From the NCBI RefSeq assembly GCF_000306235.2, contig NZ_AKWZ02000002.1, positions 324,001-388,000 on the forward strand: a DNA stretch of 64,000 nt, in the 5' to 3' direction. Numbering within the stretch: the stretch's first letter is position 1; each line of letters begins with the position of its first letter. The position numbers were made by a program, and so were the translations under genes. This document shows positions 32,265 to 40,904 of the stretch, in pieces. Under the pieces are notes generated by a model that saw nothing but the letters and a program-made list of their open reading frames with translations, was not told the origin of the DNA and did not search any database. Origin of the DNA: Leptospira fainei serovar Hurstbridge str. BUT 6 (GTDB lineage: Bacteria > Spirochaetota > Leptospiria > Leptospirales > Leptospiraceae).

Positions 32265-32893
32265 ACTGATCCCGCCATTCGCTTAAAGAAAATTACCTTT
32301 CTATCTTTCGGTATCGCAAGTATGTCCGATTCTTCACTGATTGGCCCGATAAAATTATAATATAGTACGAGCGGTTTAGTTTTGAATAATAAGGTTTCGG
32401 GAGTTCCCGTTACCAATCCATCGTTTCTAGAAATTCGGAAAGGCTTTTTCATAATCAAAACCGGAAGCTTTATGCCGTATTTACGGATCTCTTCCCTCAT
32501 TTGAATATTCGCTTCCTTTATGATTTGCTCTTCCGTCATTTTCTCCGGAGAGTCCACAAACACGGTCGGATCTACGACCATGTACAACTTGATTTTAGGA
32601 TTCGATGCTAGGTCCTTATACAAATAATTCAAAACGGGAACCTCTTTAATGCAAGGTACGCAGTTCGGACCGTAAACGTTCAAAGCGATTCGCTCGGCTT
32701 GAATATCCGATAAGCGAATTGTCTGTCCGTCTAACGTTAAACCTTCGAAGGACTGCACGCCTAGATTGGATTGTTCGGAGGGGGCACAGGTCGCACTACC
32801 GACCAAAAAGAGTAGGAAAGAAAGGCGGAAGAAAATCCCTGCTGTAAAGCGAGAGAAATTAAGCCTGGAATCGGGGTTTGCCTGAGAATCCAT
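32261..32893 (-). CDS. Thioredoxin-like (TlpA/ResA-type) putative lipoprotein
   Basis: Protein of 210 residues. After a hydrophobic segment at about 19-33 comes GSATC, a plausible lipobox. The mature part starts with the AhpC/TSA-type segment [14 protein letters not shown] and has the redox motif [13 protein letters not shown] (CxxC near 79-82). An insertion around 110-150 ([20 protein letters not shown]) separates the active site from the cis-Pro strand, which reads [10 protein letters not shown]. It probably acts as a thiol reductase or cytochrome-maturation-type factor in the periplasm. It forms an overlapping pair with the amidotransferase gene. Confidence 0.8.
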   Translation of the reverse strand: MDSQANPDSRLNFSRFTAGIFFRLSFLLFLVGSATCAPSEQSNLGVQSFEGLTLDGQTIRLSDIQAERIALNVYGPNCVPCIKEVPVLNYLYKDLASNPKIKLYMVVDPTVFVDSPEKMTEEQIIKEANIQMREEIRKYGIKLPVLIMKKPFRISRNDGLVTGTPETLLFKTKPLVLYYNFIGPISEESDILAIPKDRKVIFFKRMAGSV

Positions 32894-33024
32894 TGGCGAT
32901 TACCAAATTTGTGGATTCCCCCGGAAATTCAAGGAATAAACGAAGACATAAGGTTGTTGACAGGTCGCCTAAACGGCGGACGATGGTAAAATCTAAGGCT
33001 CCTATCCTTTTTCAGGAACAAAAA

Positions 33025-33516
33025 ATGACCCAACACCAGAATTCTGAGTTTGATATTGTTACTCTTATCGAATTAGCCAAGAAAAACAAGTACGAAAGAG
33101 CCGTGGCTGGTTTTCAAATTCTGGATAGGATCGATCGTCTGGACCTACCCAAGAAAATCAAGGGTCGAAAACTTGCCGTGCAAGCCATGTTTGCACTCGC
33201 TAACGAAGAAGTTCAATACAAATACGTTACTAAAGAAGAAAGAGCCGCAATCGAGCAAGACGCTCGTATCACTGATCCTGCTTATTCCAAATTTAACGGT
33301 CTTTTCGAGGCTCCTCAAGCTCCAATAGCGGAAGAAGATACCGAAGAAGACTTTATCCCCGAAGAAACGCCAAAACCGCTGATGGATATGGAAGACGGTG
33401 AAGAAGGCGAAGAATCCTACGACGATGATGATGACGACGAGGAAGAAGAGGATGAAGAAGAAACCGACGAGGATGAGGAAGAAGAGGAAGAAACCGTCGA
33501 AGAAGAGGAAGAGTAA
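33025..33516 (+). CDS. rpoZ: RNA polymerase omega-like protein with long acidic tail
   Basis: Protein of 163 residues. Residues about 8-70 resemble the omega subunit core: NKYERAVAGFQILDRI corresponds to the N-R-(F/Y)-E-L-(V/A) helix, and GRKLAVQAMFALANEE to the K-x-(V/A)-x-x-A-(L/M)-x-E-(I/V) helix. From about residue 100 the protein is almost entirely Asp and Glu (for example DDDDDDEEEEDEEE), a tail far longer than any usual omega has. The ATG at 33025 has AGGA 8 nt upstream; the frame stays open further upstream but without coding character. Omega identity is likely, not certain. Confidence 0.65.
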   Translation: MTQHQNSEFDIVTLIELAKKNKYERAVAGFQILDRIDRLDLPKKIKGRKLAVQAMFALANEEVQYKYVTKEERAAIEQDARITDPAYSKFNGLFEAPQAPIAEEDTEEDFIPEETPKPLMDMEDGEEGEESYDDDDDDEEEEDEEETDEDEEEEEETVEEEEE

Positions 33517-33519
33517 CCC

Positions 33520-34881
33520 ATTTTTCGCCTGGTCCGCCAGCCTGACGGCGAACCGAATCTAAAGGAGGAGTCGTCCTCCTTCCACCTACACTCCCAAAAA
33601 GACCCGCGTAAGGAAGGCGAGCGAATTGCCTCCACAGCTCCTCGGAGTATATCGGATACTGAGCTCATTCTATTCGTAGGAATCGGCTGTGCTTATCACA
33701 TTTCTGCGTATTTGAAAACCGCCGGAATGAATACCCGGATTCTATGCTTGGAGCCCTTTGCAGAGTTTGAGTCTCTCGTAGGTGAATTCGTACGTCTAGA
33801 AATCGGTTCGATTCCAATCTTGTATGATTGGAATCAATTTCGAAAGCTCCCCGCCTCTAGTTGGATTCCGCAAGGAATCCGTTCTATCAAGGTGTTTCTA
33901 CATCCGACATATGCCCGAAAGTTTCCGGAAATATCGCAGGAGATTCTCTCGTTTCTGCAAAATGTGAGAGTTCTAGACCAAAACCAAATCGCAAAAGATA
34001 CGTATGAGAGACTCTGGATACATAATTTCTTTCGTCATGCAAAACGATTCCAAGAAAACCCGTTCTCATTTCGAATCATTGGCAAAAAACTTCCGATTCG
34101 TAAAAATCAAGTCGGATGCTTTATCGGGGCTTCTCCAAATCTGGAATTTGAGAAAGATTGGTTAGAAAAAAACCGGACCAAAGTCTATATGCTTGCCTCG
34201 GATACAAGCTTAGGCTTCCTGCTTCAATGTAATATTCTGCCGGACGCCATTCTATCTATAGACAGCGGACGAGGAACGGGATTCCATTTTCCGGAAAATA
34301 CTCCGAATCATCTTCCTATCATTACCTGGTTCGGTGGATCGACAAGAGTCTTCGATCTTCCCAACCCCAAGATTTTATACGTTTCTACCCACCCTCTCGA
34401 CCAACTGGCTCGTATGTCTTTTTTTCCGGAGGCGCCGATACTGGAAAATCCCACTCTCAATATAGCTGGAATGGCAGTTTCTGTCTTGGAGGCGTTAGGA
34501 TTTGAATCCTGCATCGTTAAAGGTTTTGATTTTTCCCGGACGGGAGGAAAAACGCATTGTAGGGGAAGCGGTTATGAAAGATACGATCGTCTCTTTCTAA
34601 CTCGGAAGAAGAGTCTCTTTTTTGAACGGTATTCTCCAAATGCGCGTTGGATACGAAGAACGAGTGTACTTGATATCTGGAAACAATGGAGTCCTTTGAC
34701 TTTATTAGAAGAACTGCCGAAAGATATTTCCATTTCCTGGGACTGGAAGAATTCGTTATCGGAAATTTCTTCCGAATTTCCCCAAACCGGAAGTTTTTGG
34801 AGAAACGCCAGCGCGTCTCTAAGCGAATTTCCTCCGAGAATTCGTTCTATCTTAATGAGAGAAAGTCGAATTCTTGAGTAA
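33520..34881 (+). CDS. MAF/DUF115-type (MptE-like) glycosyltransferase-like protein
   Basis: Family known for flagellin-glycosylating motility accessory factors. The first ATG/GTG/TTG in frame (TTG 33712) would start inside the conserved domain. Upstream codons 33520-33711 read naturally as family sequence: LHSQKDPRKEGERI (about 23-36) and the nucleotide-fold motif ILFVGIGCAYHISAYL (about 50-65). These run back to just after the omega-like gene's TAA (33514-33516), in the same frame. The only early candidates are ATT at 33520, with AGGAAGAG upstream, or CTG at 33529. I use ATT, giving 453 residues. The core continues with GCFIGASPNLE and DAILSIDSGRG. Glycosyl transfer is inferred. Confidence 0.75.
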   Translation: MFRLVRQPDGEPNLKEESSSFHLHSQKDPRKEGERIASTAPRSISDTELILFVGIGCAYHISAYLKTAGMNTRILCLEPFAEFESLVGEFVRLEIGSIPILYDWNQFRKLPASSWIPQGIRSIKVFLHPTYARKFPEISQEILSFLQNVRVLDQNQIAKDTYERLWIHNFFRHAKRFQENPFSFRIIGKKLPIRKNQVGCFIGASPNLEFEKDWLEKNRTKVYMLASDTSLGFLLQCNILPDAILSIDSGRGTGFHFPENTPNHLPIITWFGGSTRVFDLPNPKILYVSTHPLDQLARMSFFPEAPILENPTLNIAGMAVSVLEALGFESCIVKGFDFSRTGGKTHCRGSGYERYDRLFLTRKKSLFFERYSPNARWIRRTSVLDIWKQWSPLTLLEELPKDISISWDWKNSLSEISSEFPQTGSFWRNASASLSEFPPRIRSILMRESRILE

Positions 34882-35000
34882 AATCCCAGACTGCAGCAGT
34901 CTCGTCAGCCTCTTTATAAATTCTTCTTATTGACATTCTTAGAATAGTCTCCAAAATTCTATAGTTCCAGGAAATTGAACCGTCCTTTGGGTCTAGGATT

Positions 35001-35492
35001 ATGAATAAAGGTTATATTATTTGTGTCGATGATGAAGTATCGGTTCTGGAAACACTCCAAGAGCAGCTCCATAACGAGTTCGGTAAGACTCATGAAATCG
35101 AAACGGCAAGGAGCGCAGAGGAAGCACTTTCCCTTTTGGAGGAAATCCAAAATTCCGGCTTCGTCATTGAAGTAATCATCACCGACCAAGTGATGCCGGG
35201 AATGAAGGGCGCCGACTTTCTGGAGGCCGTTCATAAGCAGTCTCCGGATTCGATTAAGATTTTACTGACCGGTCAAGCCGGTCTAGATTCGGCCATTCAT
35301 GCCATTAATTTCGGAGGACTTAGTCGTTATGTCGAAAAGCCCTGGAATATTGAAGACCTTAGCCGGGATATACGGTCCCTGATAGAAAAGTTCCATCAGA
35401 ACTTGGAGAACCAACACCTAGTCAATGAACTCAACCGCAGAATCAAGGAACTTGAAGAAGAAAATCGAAAACTCCAGCAAACAGGAGACTAA
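35001..35492 (+). CDS. Response regulator receiver protein with C-terminal coiled coil
   Basis: Protein of 163 residues. The receiver domain (about 4-125) shows the acidic pair in CVDDEV, the phospho-acceptor Asp in IITDQVMPG, the Thr in LLTGQAG and the Lys in VEKPWN. From about 130 to the end it forms a charged coiled coil ([16 protein letters not shown]) instead of a DNA-binding or enzymatic output. It may therefore act by dimerisation or by binding a partner such as a histidine kinase or phosphatase. The VEKPW variant is typical of regulators of the HD-GYP/RpfG branch. A TTGACA at 34930 could be a -35 box. No kinase gene is adjacent. Confidence 0.9.
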   Translation: MNKGYIICVDDEVSVLETLQEQLHNEFGKTHEIETARSAEEALSLLEEIQNSGFVIEVIITDQVMPGMKGADFLEAVHKQSPDSIKILLTGQAGLDSAIHAINFGGLSRYVEKPWNIEDLSRDIRSLIEKFHQNLENQHLVNELNRRIKELEEENRKLQQTGD

Positions 35493-35493
35493 T

Positions 35494-36753
35494 ATACCTC
35501 CCCTTCAACTCGGAATCATCCGTATTCATTTCTGGAAGCGTGCCCTTATAACGCTATTTGCGACCGTATTACTTAGCTCCTCTCAAATGGAAGCCGGGCC
35601 GAAGGAACCGACGAAGCCGAAATATACGGCGGAACAAATTCGAAAGAAGAAAGAAGTACTCCTGCAAATTCTGAAGTACGGAACCACGAAAGAGCGTGCA
35701 GGCGCGCTAAGAGAGCTTGAAGATTTTCCGAAGGATGAATCCGGCGAACTTTACGACCAAGTCGGAATTATTCTGGCAAAAGATCCGGATTGGTCGATGC
35801 GTATCTATGCCTTAAGAATCTCGAGCATTTTGGGTCTAAGTAAATTCGAGGATAAGATCGTCGCACTCGTTCAATACGAACAACCCGACGTCCAGAAAGA
35901 AGCCGTCTATGCGGTCAAAAAACTAAAGTTCAAATCCGCAATCCCCTCGTTAACCGATCTGCTCAAGGCTCAGGATTTTACGAAAAATTCGAATCTTACC
36001 GTTTCTTTAATCGATGCTTTGGCCGAATTCCCGGAAGCGGACGAGGCATTTCGCGTTTTAGAAGCGAGATTTCAGGAGAAATTCAACGATCCGGAATTGA
36101 GAGCTCAAACTGCATTATATTTCGGTAAAGTAAAGAATAAATCCGTCGAGAACCTCCTGATTACGACCTTCAAGGACGACAAAGAACCGATCACTTTACG
36201 CGCCTATTGCGTGAATGCCTTAGGTAAGATGAAATCGACCGCCGCAATCGCTCCGATGACGGAATTACTCAATAAAATTCGGAATTTAAAATCCAAAAAC
36301 GATATTCAGGACTACCAAGCATTAAAGATTCATACGATCACCGCCTTAGTTTCGTTAGGCGATAAAGATATCATCGAAGAGCTTTATTCTTTCGCAAGAG
36401 ACGATGATGCAGTCGTTCGATTAAGAGCGATCAAACACCTGGCGGAAACGGAAGACCCGGCAGTCATAGAAATTTTGGAATACAAAGCGCAAAGGGATCC
36501 GAGCGAAAAAGTAAAAAGGGCAGCTCAGGCCGCCTTGGATCAGCTTCGTAAAAAGATTTCTCCGGATTTCGTCCCACCTGCAAAGTCGGGAGATGCAACG
36601 ACAAAACCTAAAACCGAATCTTTGAAAACGGATTCTAAAGCTAAGGAAGATGCTTCGAAAATGGAAGGAAACAAATCTTCTAAAGCTTCGAAACCCGATA
36701 AGAAAGTCGTTCCTTTTGCCGATGAGGAGTCGGAAGAATTAGAGGATCCTTAA
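35494..36753 (+). CDS. HEAT-repeat exported protein
   Basis: A hydrophobic segment (KRALITLFATVLLSSS) is followed by about 330 residues of HEAT-like repeats (for example DPDWSMRIYALRISSILG, EPITLRAYCVNALGKM, DDAVVRLRAIKHLAET). A Lys/Ser/Thr-rich tail ends SEELEDP. It is probably a periplasmic scaffold for protein contacts. The start is unclear. ATG 35425 lies inside the response regulator gene and gives a long unlikely leader. ATG 35587 would remove the signal peptide. ATA at 35494 follows AGGAG by 6 nt, begins right after the upstream stop, and is used here provisionally. The next gene follows after 2 nt. Confidence 0.75.
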   Translation: MPPLQLGIIRIHFWKRALITLFATVLLSSSQMEAGPKEPTKPKYTAEQIRKKKEVLLQILKYGTTKERAGALRELEDFPKDESGELYDQVGIILAKDPDWSMRIYALRISSILGLSKFEDKIVALVQYEQPDVQKEAVYAVKKLKFKSAIPSLTDLLKAQDFTKNSNLTVSLIDALAEFPEADEAFRVLEARFQEKFNDPELRAQTALYFGKVKNKSVENLLITTFKDDKEPITLRAYCVNALGKMKSTAAIAPMTELLNKIRNLKSKNDIQDYQALKIHTITALVSLGDKDIIEELYSFARDDDAVVRLRAIKHLAETEDPAVIEILEYKAQRDPSEKVKRAAQAALDQLRKKISPDFVPPAKSGDATTKPKTESLKTDSKAKEDASKMEGNKSSKASKPDKKVVPFADEESEELEDP

Positions 36754-36755
36754 TT

Positions 36756-37253
36756 ATGGCTACGCATCGCGGAATTCGGACGATCGCGATATTCCTTGTA
36801 ATCGCACTAGCATTCACCTTCCGCATAGCCTCAGAGCCGGCCGGCAATACATATCGGGGAACGATCTCTCTCGATGAACCTCGATCTCTTGATATGAAGG
36901 AAAGTTTGAGCGATTCTTCTCCGAACTTTCCTGAAAAGTTGAAACTTTTCTTTCAAGGTTTAGCGGGAAACTATGCGGTCTTCTACGACTGGAACGGACA
37001 TACTTTCTATTTTAAGTATCGCGAAAATAAATTCGACCGGAGACTGCGAAAATACGCTTCTCGGCTTTCCGGCGGCGCCCCATACGAAGTCACGGGGGAT
37101 TATTTAGGCGTTTTCGTTTTTGAAAACAAAGTCATCCGCCGTTTCAAAAAGAAAGGCGAAGATACTTTAACCGATCGGAAAGAAAAACATTCGATTCCGG
37201 TCTTCCAGTTGAAAGAATATAAGGAACTCATCCTCGAGGAAATTTTACTTTGA
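36756..37253 (+). CDS. Exported protein of unknown function
   Basis: Protein of 165 residues with an N-terminal hydrophobic segment (AIFLVIALAFTFRIASE) that looks like a signal peptide. The mature region is basic and contains NYAVFYDWNGHTFYFKYRE followed by Arg/Lys-rich strands and GDYLGVFVFENKVIRRF. This suggests a small beta-rich domain. No family was recognised. It starts 2 nt after the HEAT-repeat gene and overlaps the next gene by TTGA, so it is part of a 35.0-37.8 kb operon. Confidence 0.65.
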   Translation: MATHRGIRTIAIFLVIALAFTFRIASEPAGNTYRGTISLDEPRSLDMKESLSDSSPNFPEKLKLFFQGLAGNYAVFYDWNGHTFYFKYRENKFDRRLRKYASRLSGGAPYEVTGDYLGVFVFENKVIRRFKKKGEDTLTDRKEKHSIPVFQLKEYKELILEEILL

Positions 37254-37765
37254 AAAAATGTTTCCGAGTCCTTTTATTTTTGATAATATTTTCATCTTCG
37301 CAAAACGTATCGTTCGCCGTTCCCCTAGATCCGGATCAAAAAGTTTTTCAGCCGGGAGAAATTTTCCGGGAAAATTTTCTGACGATTTCCTTTCCTGAGA
37401 AGGCTTTAGTCCGAACCGAATCCCGTAAACGATGGAGAGCGATTCCGTTAAAGGACCGACCCTGGATTCTGGTATGGAGAAAATTAGATCGTGTGGGAGA
37501 AGCGGACGTCGCAAAAGATTCTGTTCGAGCCGTTTTTCCCGGAAAAGAGCCTGAAACATTTTCCAGTAGTGGCGCTGAAATCTTGCGTTGGACAAAGGAG
37601 GATCTTTCGGGTGGAAATCCTCTAAGGCTGTATTTTTTTTTGATTCGAAAAGGTGAACTCGCCTACACTGTCTACGTCGCTTTTTACCGGGAACGTAAGG
37701 ACTTAGAGGACTGGTTTTCCATTCCCAGCCGGTATTTAGAAACGAAAAACCAGAATCCAATCTAA
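37250..37765 (+). CDS. Exported protein of unknown function
   Basis: Protein of 171 residues starting at TTG 37250, whose last bases form the stop of the previous gene (TTGA). GAGGA lies 9 nt upstream. The signal peptide KKCFRVLLFLIIFSSS ends near SFA. The mature part has beta-rich character (FLTISFPEKALVRTE, RPWILVWRKLD, ELAYTVYVAFYRE). No family was recognised. It is the last gene of the operon; the tRNA gene follows 60 bp later. Confidence 0.65.
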   Translation: MKKCFRVLLFLIIFSSSQNVSFAVPLDPDQKVFQPGEIFRENFLTISFPEKALVRTESRKRWRAIPLKDRPWILVWRKLDRVGEADVAKDSVRAVFPGKEPETFSSSGAEILRWTKEDLSGGNPLRLYFFLIRKGELAYTVYVAFYRERKDLEDWFSIPSRYLETKNQNPI

Positions 37766-37824
37766 GGATTGGAAACCATGAAATGGGCTTGATGCGGTCC
37801 GGCTCTCGGAAAAACTGGAGCGGT

Positions 37825-37899
<75 letters not shown>

Positions 37900-37926
37900 G
37901 ACAATTTCTGATTACTAAATCCATTT

Positions 37927-38078
37927 GAAGGACTTGAAGCTTTTGAGCGAAAGCATTTGCAGCGACCCATAGGGAGCGTCGCAAATGCGACCTGAGTTCA
38001 GGATGGACGAAGGCGCGAAAAAGACGCCGTGGAGCCGAGTCGGCCAGGGATGGACGACTGCGTAACGGCAAGTCCTTC
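37927..38078. repeat. 152-bp inverted-repeat-bounded element derived from tRNA-flank sequence
   Basis: The ends are perfect 10-bp inverted repeats, GAAGGACTTG (37927-37936) and CAAGTCCTTC (38069-38078). Both equal the T-arm sequence of the tRNA just upstream (12-bp inverted match to 37880-37891). The interior has a hairpin with 8-bp arms GCATTTGC/GCAAATGC (37953-37988) and two copies of ATGGACGA. It encodes nothing convincing. A frame through it on the minus strand ends in the well-known false tail produced by translating antisense to a tRNA. Confidence 0.6.
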
Positions 38079-38096
38079 TTAAGCCCACACAATTCT

Positions 38097-38153
38097 TTAT
38101 AGCCTCATCAGTTTCGAAGCGGCAGCTCAAATCTCCGGGTTGCAGGCAAGTCC
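38097..38153 (+). pseudogene. Decayed copy of the upstream CAU tRNA
   Basis: The segment aligns in order with the tRNA at 37826-37899: TATAGC, TCA, GTT, then GCGGCAG, CTCA, AATCT, CGGGT, AGG and CAAGTCC, with small gaps and a few substitutions. The acceptor halves and the T-arm 3' side are lost, so it cannot fold as a tRNA. Just before it, 38069-38096 also matches the tRNA 3' end plus its downstream flank (37882-37909). The remaining bases up to 38288 show nothing I can name. Confidence 0.6.
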
Positions 38154-38288
38154 GCGAATCGTTCGATTTCGGCGAGAAAGAAATTTCTTTTTTCCAATAA
38201 GGAGGTTTTAGAAATATCCCCCAAAAGGGTTAGTCGAGGATTTGAATCCAGATTGCATTGAAAAGACCTGAATTAAAAAATTAGCCTT

Positions 38289-40166
38289 ATGGACCAGACC
38301 ACCGCCCGAAAGGTCAGCCCCAAGCCTCGTCGGAAAGGCAGCACTTACGTTGTCAGTCCGGATGATATTTATATCTTTCCGGTATCCGAACCCACGAGTG
38401 TTTTTTTACAGAAAGTTTGGAATTCCTTTGTAAATAAAATGGTCGCGATGACCTTGCCGAACGGCAAACCCGTATTTCAATATTCGATTTTCGAATCCAT
38501 TCAGGGAAAAAATCTTAAGATCGTCGCTTCCGCAACTCATTTTAAAATGAAGGAAGTCGCCAACCGAGTCGGTCTTCAAAGCATCGACGAGTTTATACGA
38601 AATACGATTCCGATTTCGATTCAGGATCCGGCAAATATTTCCGCGCGTTATCTTAGGGAAGCGATTCTTTCCGTGGAAAAGAAAGCCAGACCGGAAGTAT
38701 ACTTTCATAATTTACAAGACGTACGAATCCACCCGAATCTAAAAAAGCTTCTTACAGAGACCATGAATTATGCTGCTGGCATCCCGTTATTTGTGAAGGG
38801 ATTTCCGATCGGTATGCTTTGGGGAATTCGTCGGGACAATATGACGGAGGAGCAGGAAGAAGAAGTTCGCCAGCAACTCTATTGTCTGTATGACGTGGTG
38901 GATTTCGTAATCTCCAGGGAAATGGGTCCGAAAGGAGACCCTTACTATGCTCGAAAGAATATTGAAAAATCGGATCTAAATTCTCGCGCCAAAAATCTTT
39001 TTTATACTCGCGGATACGGACAGAATGATCCAGTAACTACCATCATATTCGATTCCCACACATACCAAAGATCCTATCGCCTAGACGCGAGTTATATCAT
39101 CCCGTCGGGAGACGGCTTCTCCGTCAGTTTAAAGAGATTCGAACCGAAAGACAGAAATGAAACCGGAAAAAACCTACTCTTGATTCCGGGATTTTTCTGT
39201 CGTCGTTCGGTCATGGATAAGGTAGCCAGAGAATTATCTCTCAAACATGGATACCGCGTTTTTTCCATGGATATGCGAGGACGATCGCGTAGAACGCTCC
39301 CGCCGTTCGGAATTCGAGAAGGCTGGACAGTCGATGATTTTATCCAAGAGGATTTTCCTGCCGTTTTAAATTGGCTGACGGAGAATTTTCCGAATGAACA
39401 AACCGTCGTTTTAGGTCATAGTATGGGCGGGATGATTCCTCGATTCTACTCCGCCGCGTACGAAGAGATCGTCAAAAAAAAGCGCAATCCCATCGTTCCT
39501 CTGCCAAGGCCGGAAGATGCAATTGCGGGAATCGTATCGATTACCTCTCCGAATTTCATTCGACTCCAAGCCCAAATTCCCGGCTTGGATGTTCTAAAAA
39601 TGGGTTTGAAGCTTGTCCCATCCAAGTCGATCTCCGATTTTCTTTTTGACCTGACTTCCTTTTCCCTGCAAACGACTCTTCCTACGGTCGATCTAAACAA
39701 ATTCTTTAAATTTCTGTTGGGATTGCACTCTTCTCTTCGAGCAGTTTCCTTCGATCTACATACGAAAGTGGTAAATCTCAGGGATTTCGTAGGCTACCGA
39801 CAAATTTCTCCTCCGGAATGGTATTTTCTGATCGAAGATATTTTCTGTGAAGAATCAACCAAAGTCGTTTTACAATTTCTTCGTTCTCAACTCAGCCAGG
39901 ACCATTCCTTTCTATCTTACGACGGAAATTTGGACTACACCGCCCTGCAAAAGAATTTAAGTATTCCTCTACTCTCCATTCTAGGTTCTCTGGACAAAGT
40001 AGTTCCGAGCGAAACGATCAAAGCGGATCTCGACGCGTTGCCTCATGAAAAAAACCGAATTCTCTCGTATGAACAAGGTCATTTGGGAATCGTTTTCCAT
40101 ATGCCCGTAGTCCGAGAAATGTGTGCGGAAATTGATTCCTGGATTCGCGGATTAGACTCGACCTGA
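38289..40166 (+). CDS. Alpha/beta hydrolase with GAF-like N-terminal half
   Basis: Protein of 625 residues without signal peptide. Residues about 25-215 are unlike hydrolases. The stretch GIPLFVKGFPIGMLWGIRR followed by a regular helix (EEQEEEVRQQLYCLYDVVDFVI) matches the end of a GAF-like sensor fold. From about 280 onward there is an alpha/beta hydrolase: LLLIPGFFC oxyanion strand, DMRGRS, nucleophile Ser in VLGHSMGG near 380, acid in GSLDKVV near 580, and the final His in YEQGHLGI near 600. It may be a ligand-controlled esterase or lipase, possibly for acyl lipids; this is inference. It is isolated downstream of the tRNA region. Confidence 0.75.
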   Translation: MDQTTARKVSPKPRRKGSTYVVSPDDIYIFPVSEPTSVFLQKVWNSFVNKMVAMTLPNGKPVFQYSIFESIQGKNLKIVASATHFKMKEVANRVGLQSIDEFIRNTIPISIQDPANISARYLREAILSVEKKARPEVYFHNLQDVRIHPNLKKLLTETMNYAAGIPLFVKGFPIGMLWGIRRDNMTEEQEEEVRQQLYCLYDVVDFVISREMGPKGDPYYARKNIEKSDLNSRAKNLFYTRGYGQNDPVTTIIFDSHTYQRSYRLDASYIIPSGDGFSVSLKRFEPKDRNETGKNLLLIPGFFCRRSVMDKVARELSLKHGYRVFSMDMRGRSRRTLPPFGIREGWTVDDFIQEDFPAVLNWLTENFPNEQTVVLGHSMGGMIPRFYSAAYEEIVKKKRNPIVPLPRPEDAIAGIVSITSPNFIRLQAQIPGLDVLKMGLKLVPSKSISDFLFDLTSFSLQTTLPTVDLNKFFKFLLGLHSSLRAVSFDLHTKVVNLRDFVGYRQISPPEWYFLIEDIFCEESTKVVLQFLRSQLSQDHSFLSYDGNLDYTALQKNLSIPLLSILGSLDKVVPSETIKADLDALPHEKNRILSYEQGHLGIVFHMPVVREMCAEIDSWIRGLDST

Positions 40167-40225
40167 ATTGTCAGTTTAGAAGGCTTGACATTTCGGAAAT
40201 CGAAAGATAGGGTCTAATATTAGGA

Positions 40226-40801
40226 ATGGATTTAATAGAAGCGAACATTTACAATATTTCCCTAACCAACGTCGGATTCGCGGTATTCCTGAAAGCAAAA
40301 GACGACTCCGATCAAAGGGTCGTACCTATTTTCATCGGCCCCCTTGAAACGCATTCGATCACTTCCGTTTTAGAAGGGACCAAACCTCCCCGACCAATGA
40401 CTCACGATTTAATGACGATTTTACTCACGACGCTCGGCGTACAGATAGTTAAGATCGCCATAGAGGAAATTATCGATAATACGTTCTACGCTAAGATTAC
40501 TTTGCGGAAAGACGAAGAGTTGATCGTATTGGATGCGAGGCCTAGCGATTCGATAGCGCTTGCTCTCCGTGCAAGCGCTCCTATCTACCTCGCGAAGAAA
40601 GTCATCGAAGAAGCGGGAATCGTTATGAAAGACGACGAGATCCCCGGTGAAACGATCGGTAAGGAAAAGATTTCTCAGCTTCCGAAATCGCAGCTCGAAA
40701 TTTTACAGGATTCTCTGGATAACGCATTGAAGGCGGAAGATTACGAAACTGCCGCTAAAATTCGGGATCAAATTCGTAAAATGTTGGAAAATCCATCCTA
40801 A
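40226..40801 (+). CDS. Bifunctional nuclease family protein (DUF151) with UVR motif
   Basis: Protein of 191 residues. Residues 1-130 form the BFN domain: VVPIFIGPLETHSI, PRPMTHDLM, and LDARPSDSIALALRA, the most conserved stretch of the family. The C-terminal helices (about 155-188) contain a UvrB/UvrC-like motif, NALKAEDYETAAKIRDQIRKM. Family members are reported to have DNase/RNase activity and defence or stress roles in plants; bacterial function is poorly known. AGGA directly precedes the ATG. Confidence 0.88.
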   Translation: MDLIEANIYNISLTNVGFAVFLKAKDDSDQRVVPIFIGPLETHSITSVLEGTKPPRPMTHDLMTILLTTLGVQIVKIAIEEIIDNTFYAKITLRKDEELIVLDARPSDSIALALRASAPIYLAKKVIEEAGIVMKDDEIPGETIGKEKISQLPKSQLEILQDSLDNALKAEDYETAAKIRDQIRKMLENPS

Positions 40802-40904
40802 TAAGAGGGGCTGACAGATAATCCAAATTTACCCTTTTTTCGATTTAGCTTGAAGAAATAAGATTCGATTTCTATCATTGGACCCCTACGTTGGAGGGTT
40901 TTCG

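Noticed and set aside
33480..33515. GA-rich repeated codons as a possible microsatellite or CRISPR-like repeat
   Set aside because: They are simple Asp/Glu codon runs inside a reading frame; there are no spacers or regular repeats.
33417..33668. Serine-rich minus-strand frame
   Set aside because: It is the antisense reading of the Asp/Glu codons of the acidic tail.
37245..37760. 171-codon minus-strand frame
   Set aside because: It mirrors the exported-protein gene at 37250-37765, which has a signal peptide and a coupled start; the minus frame has neither.
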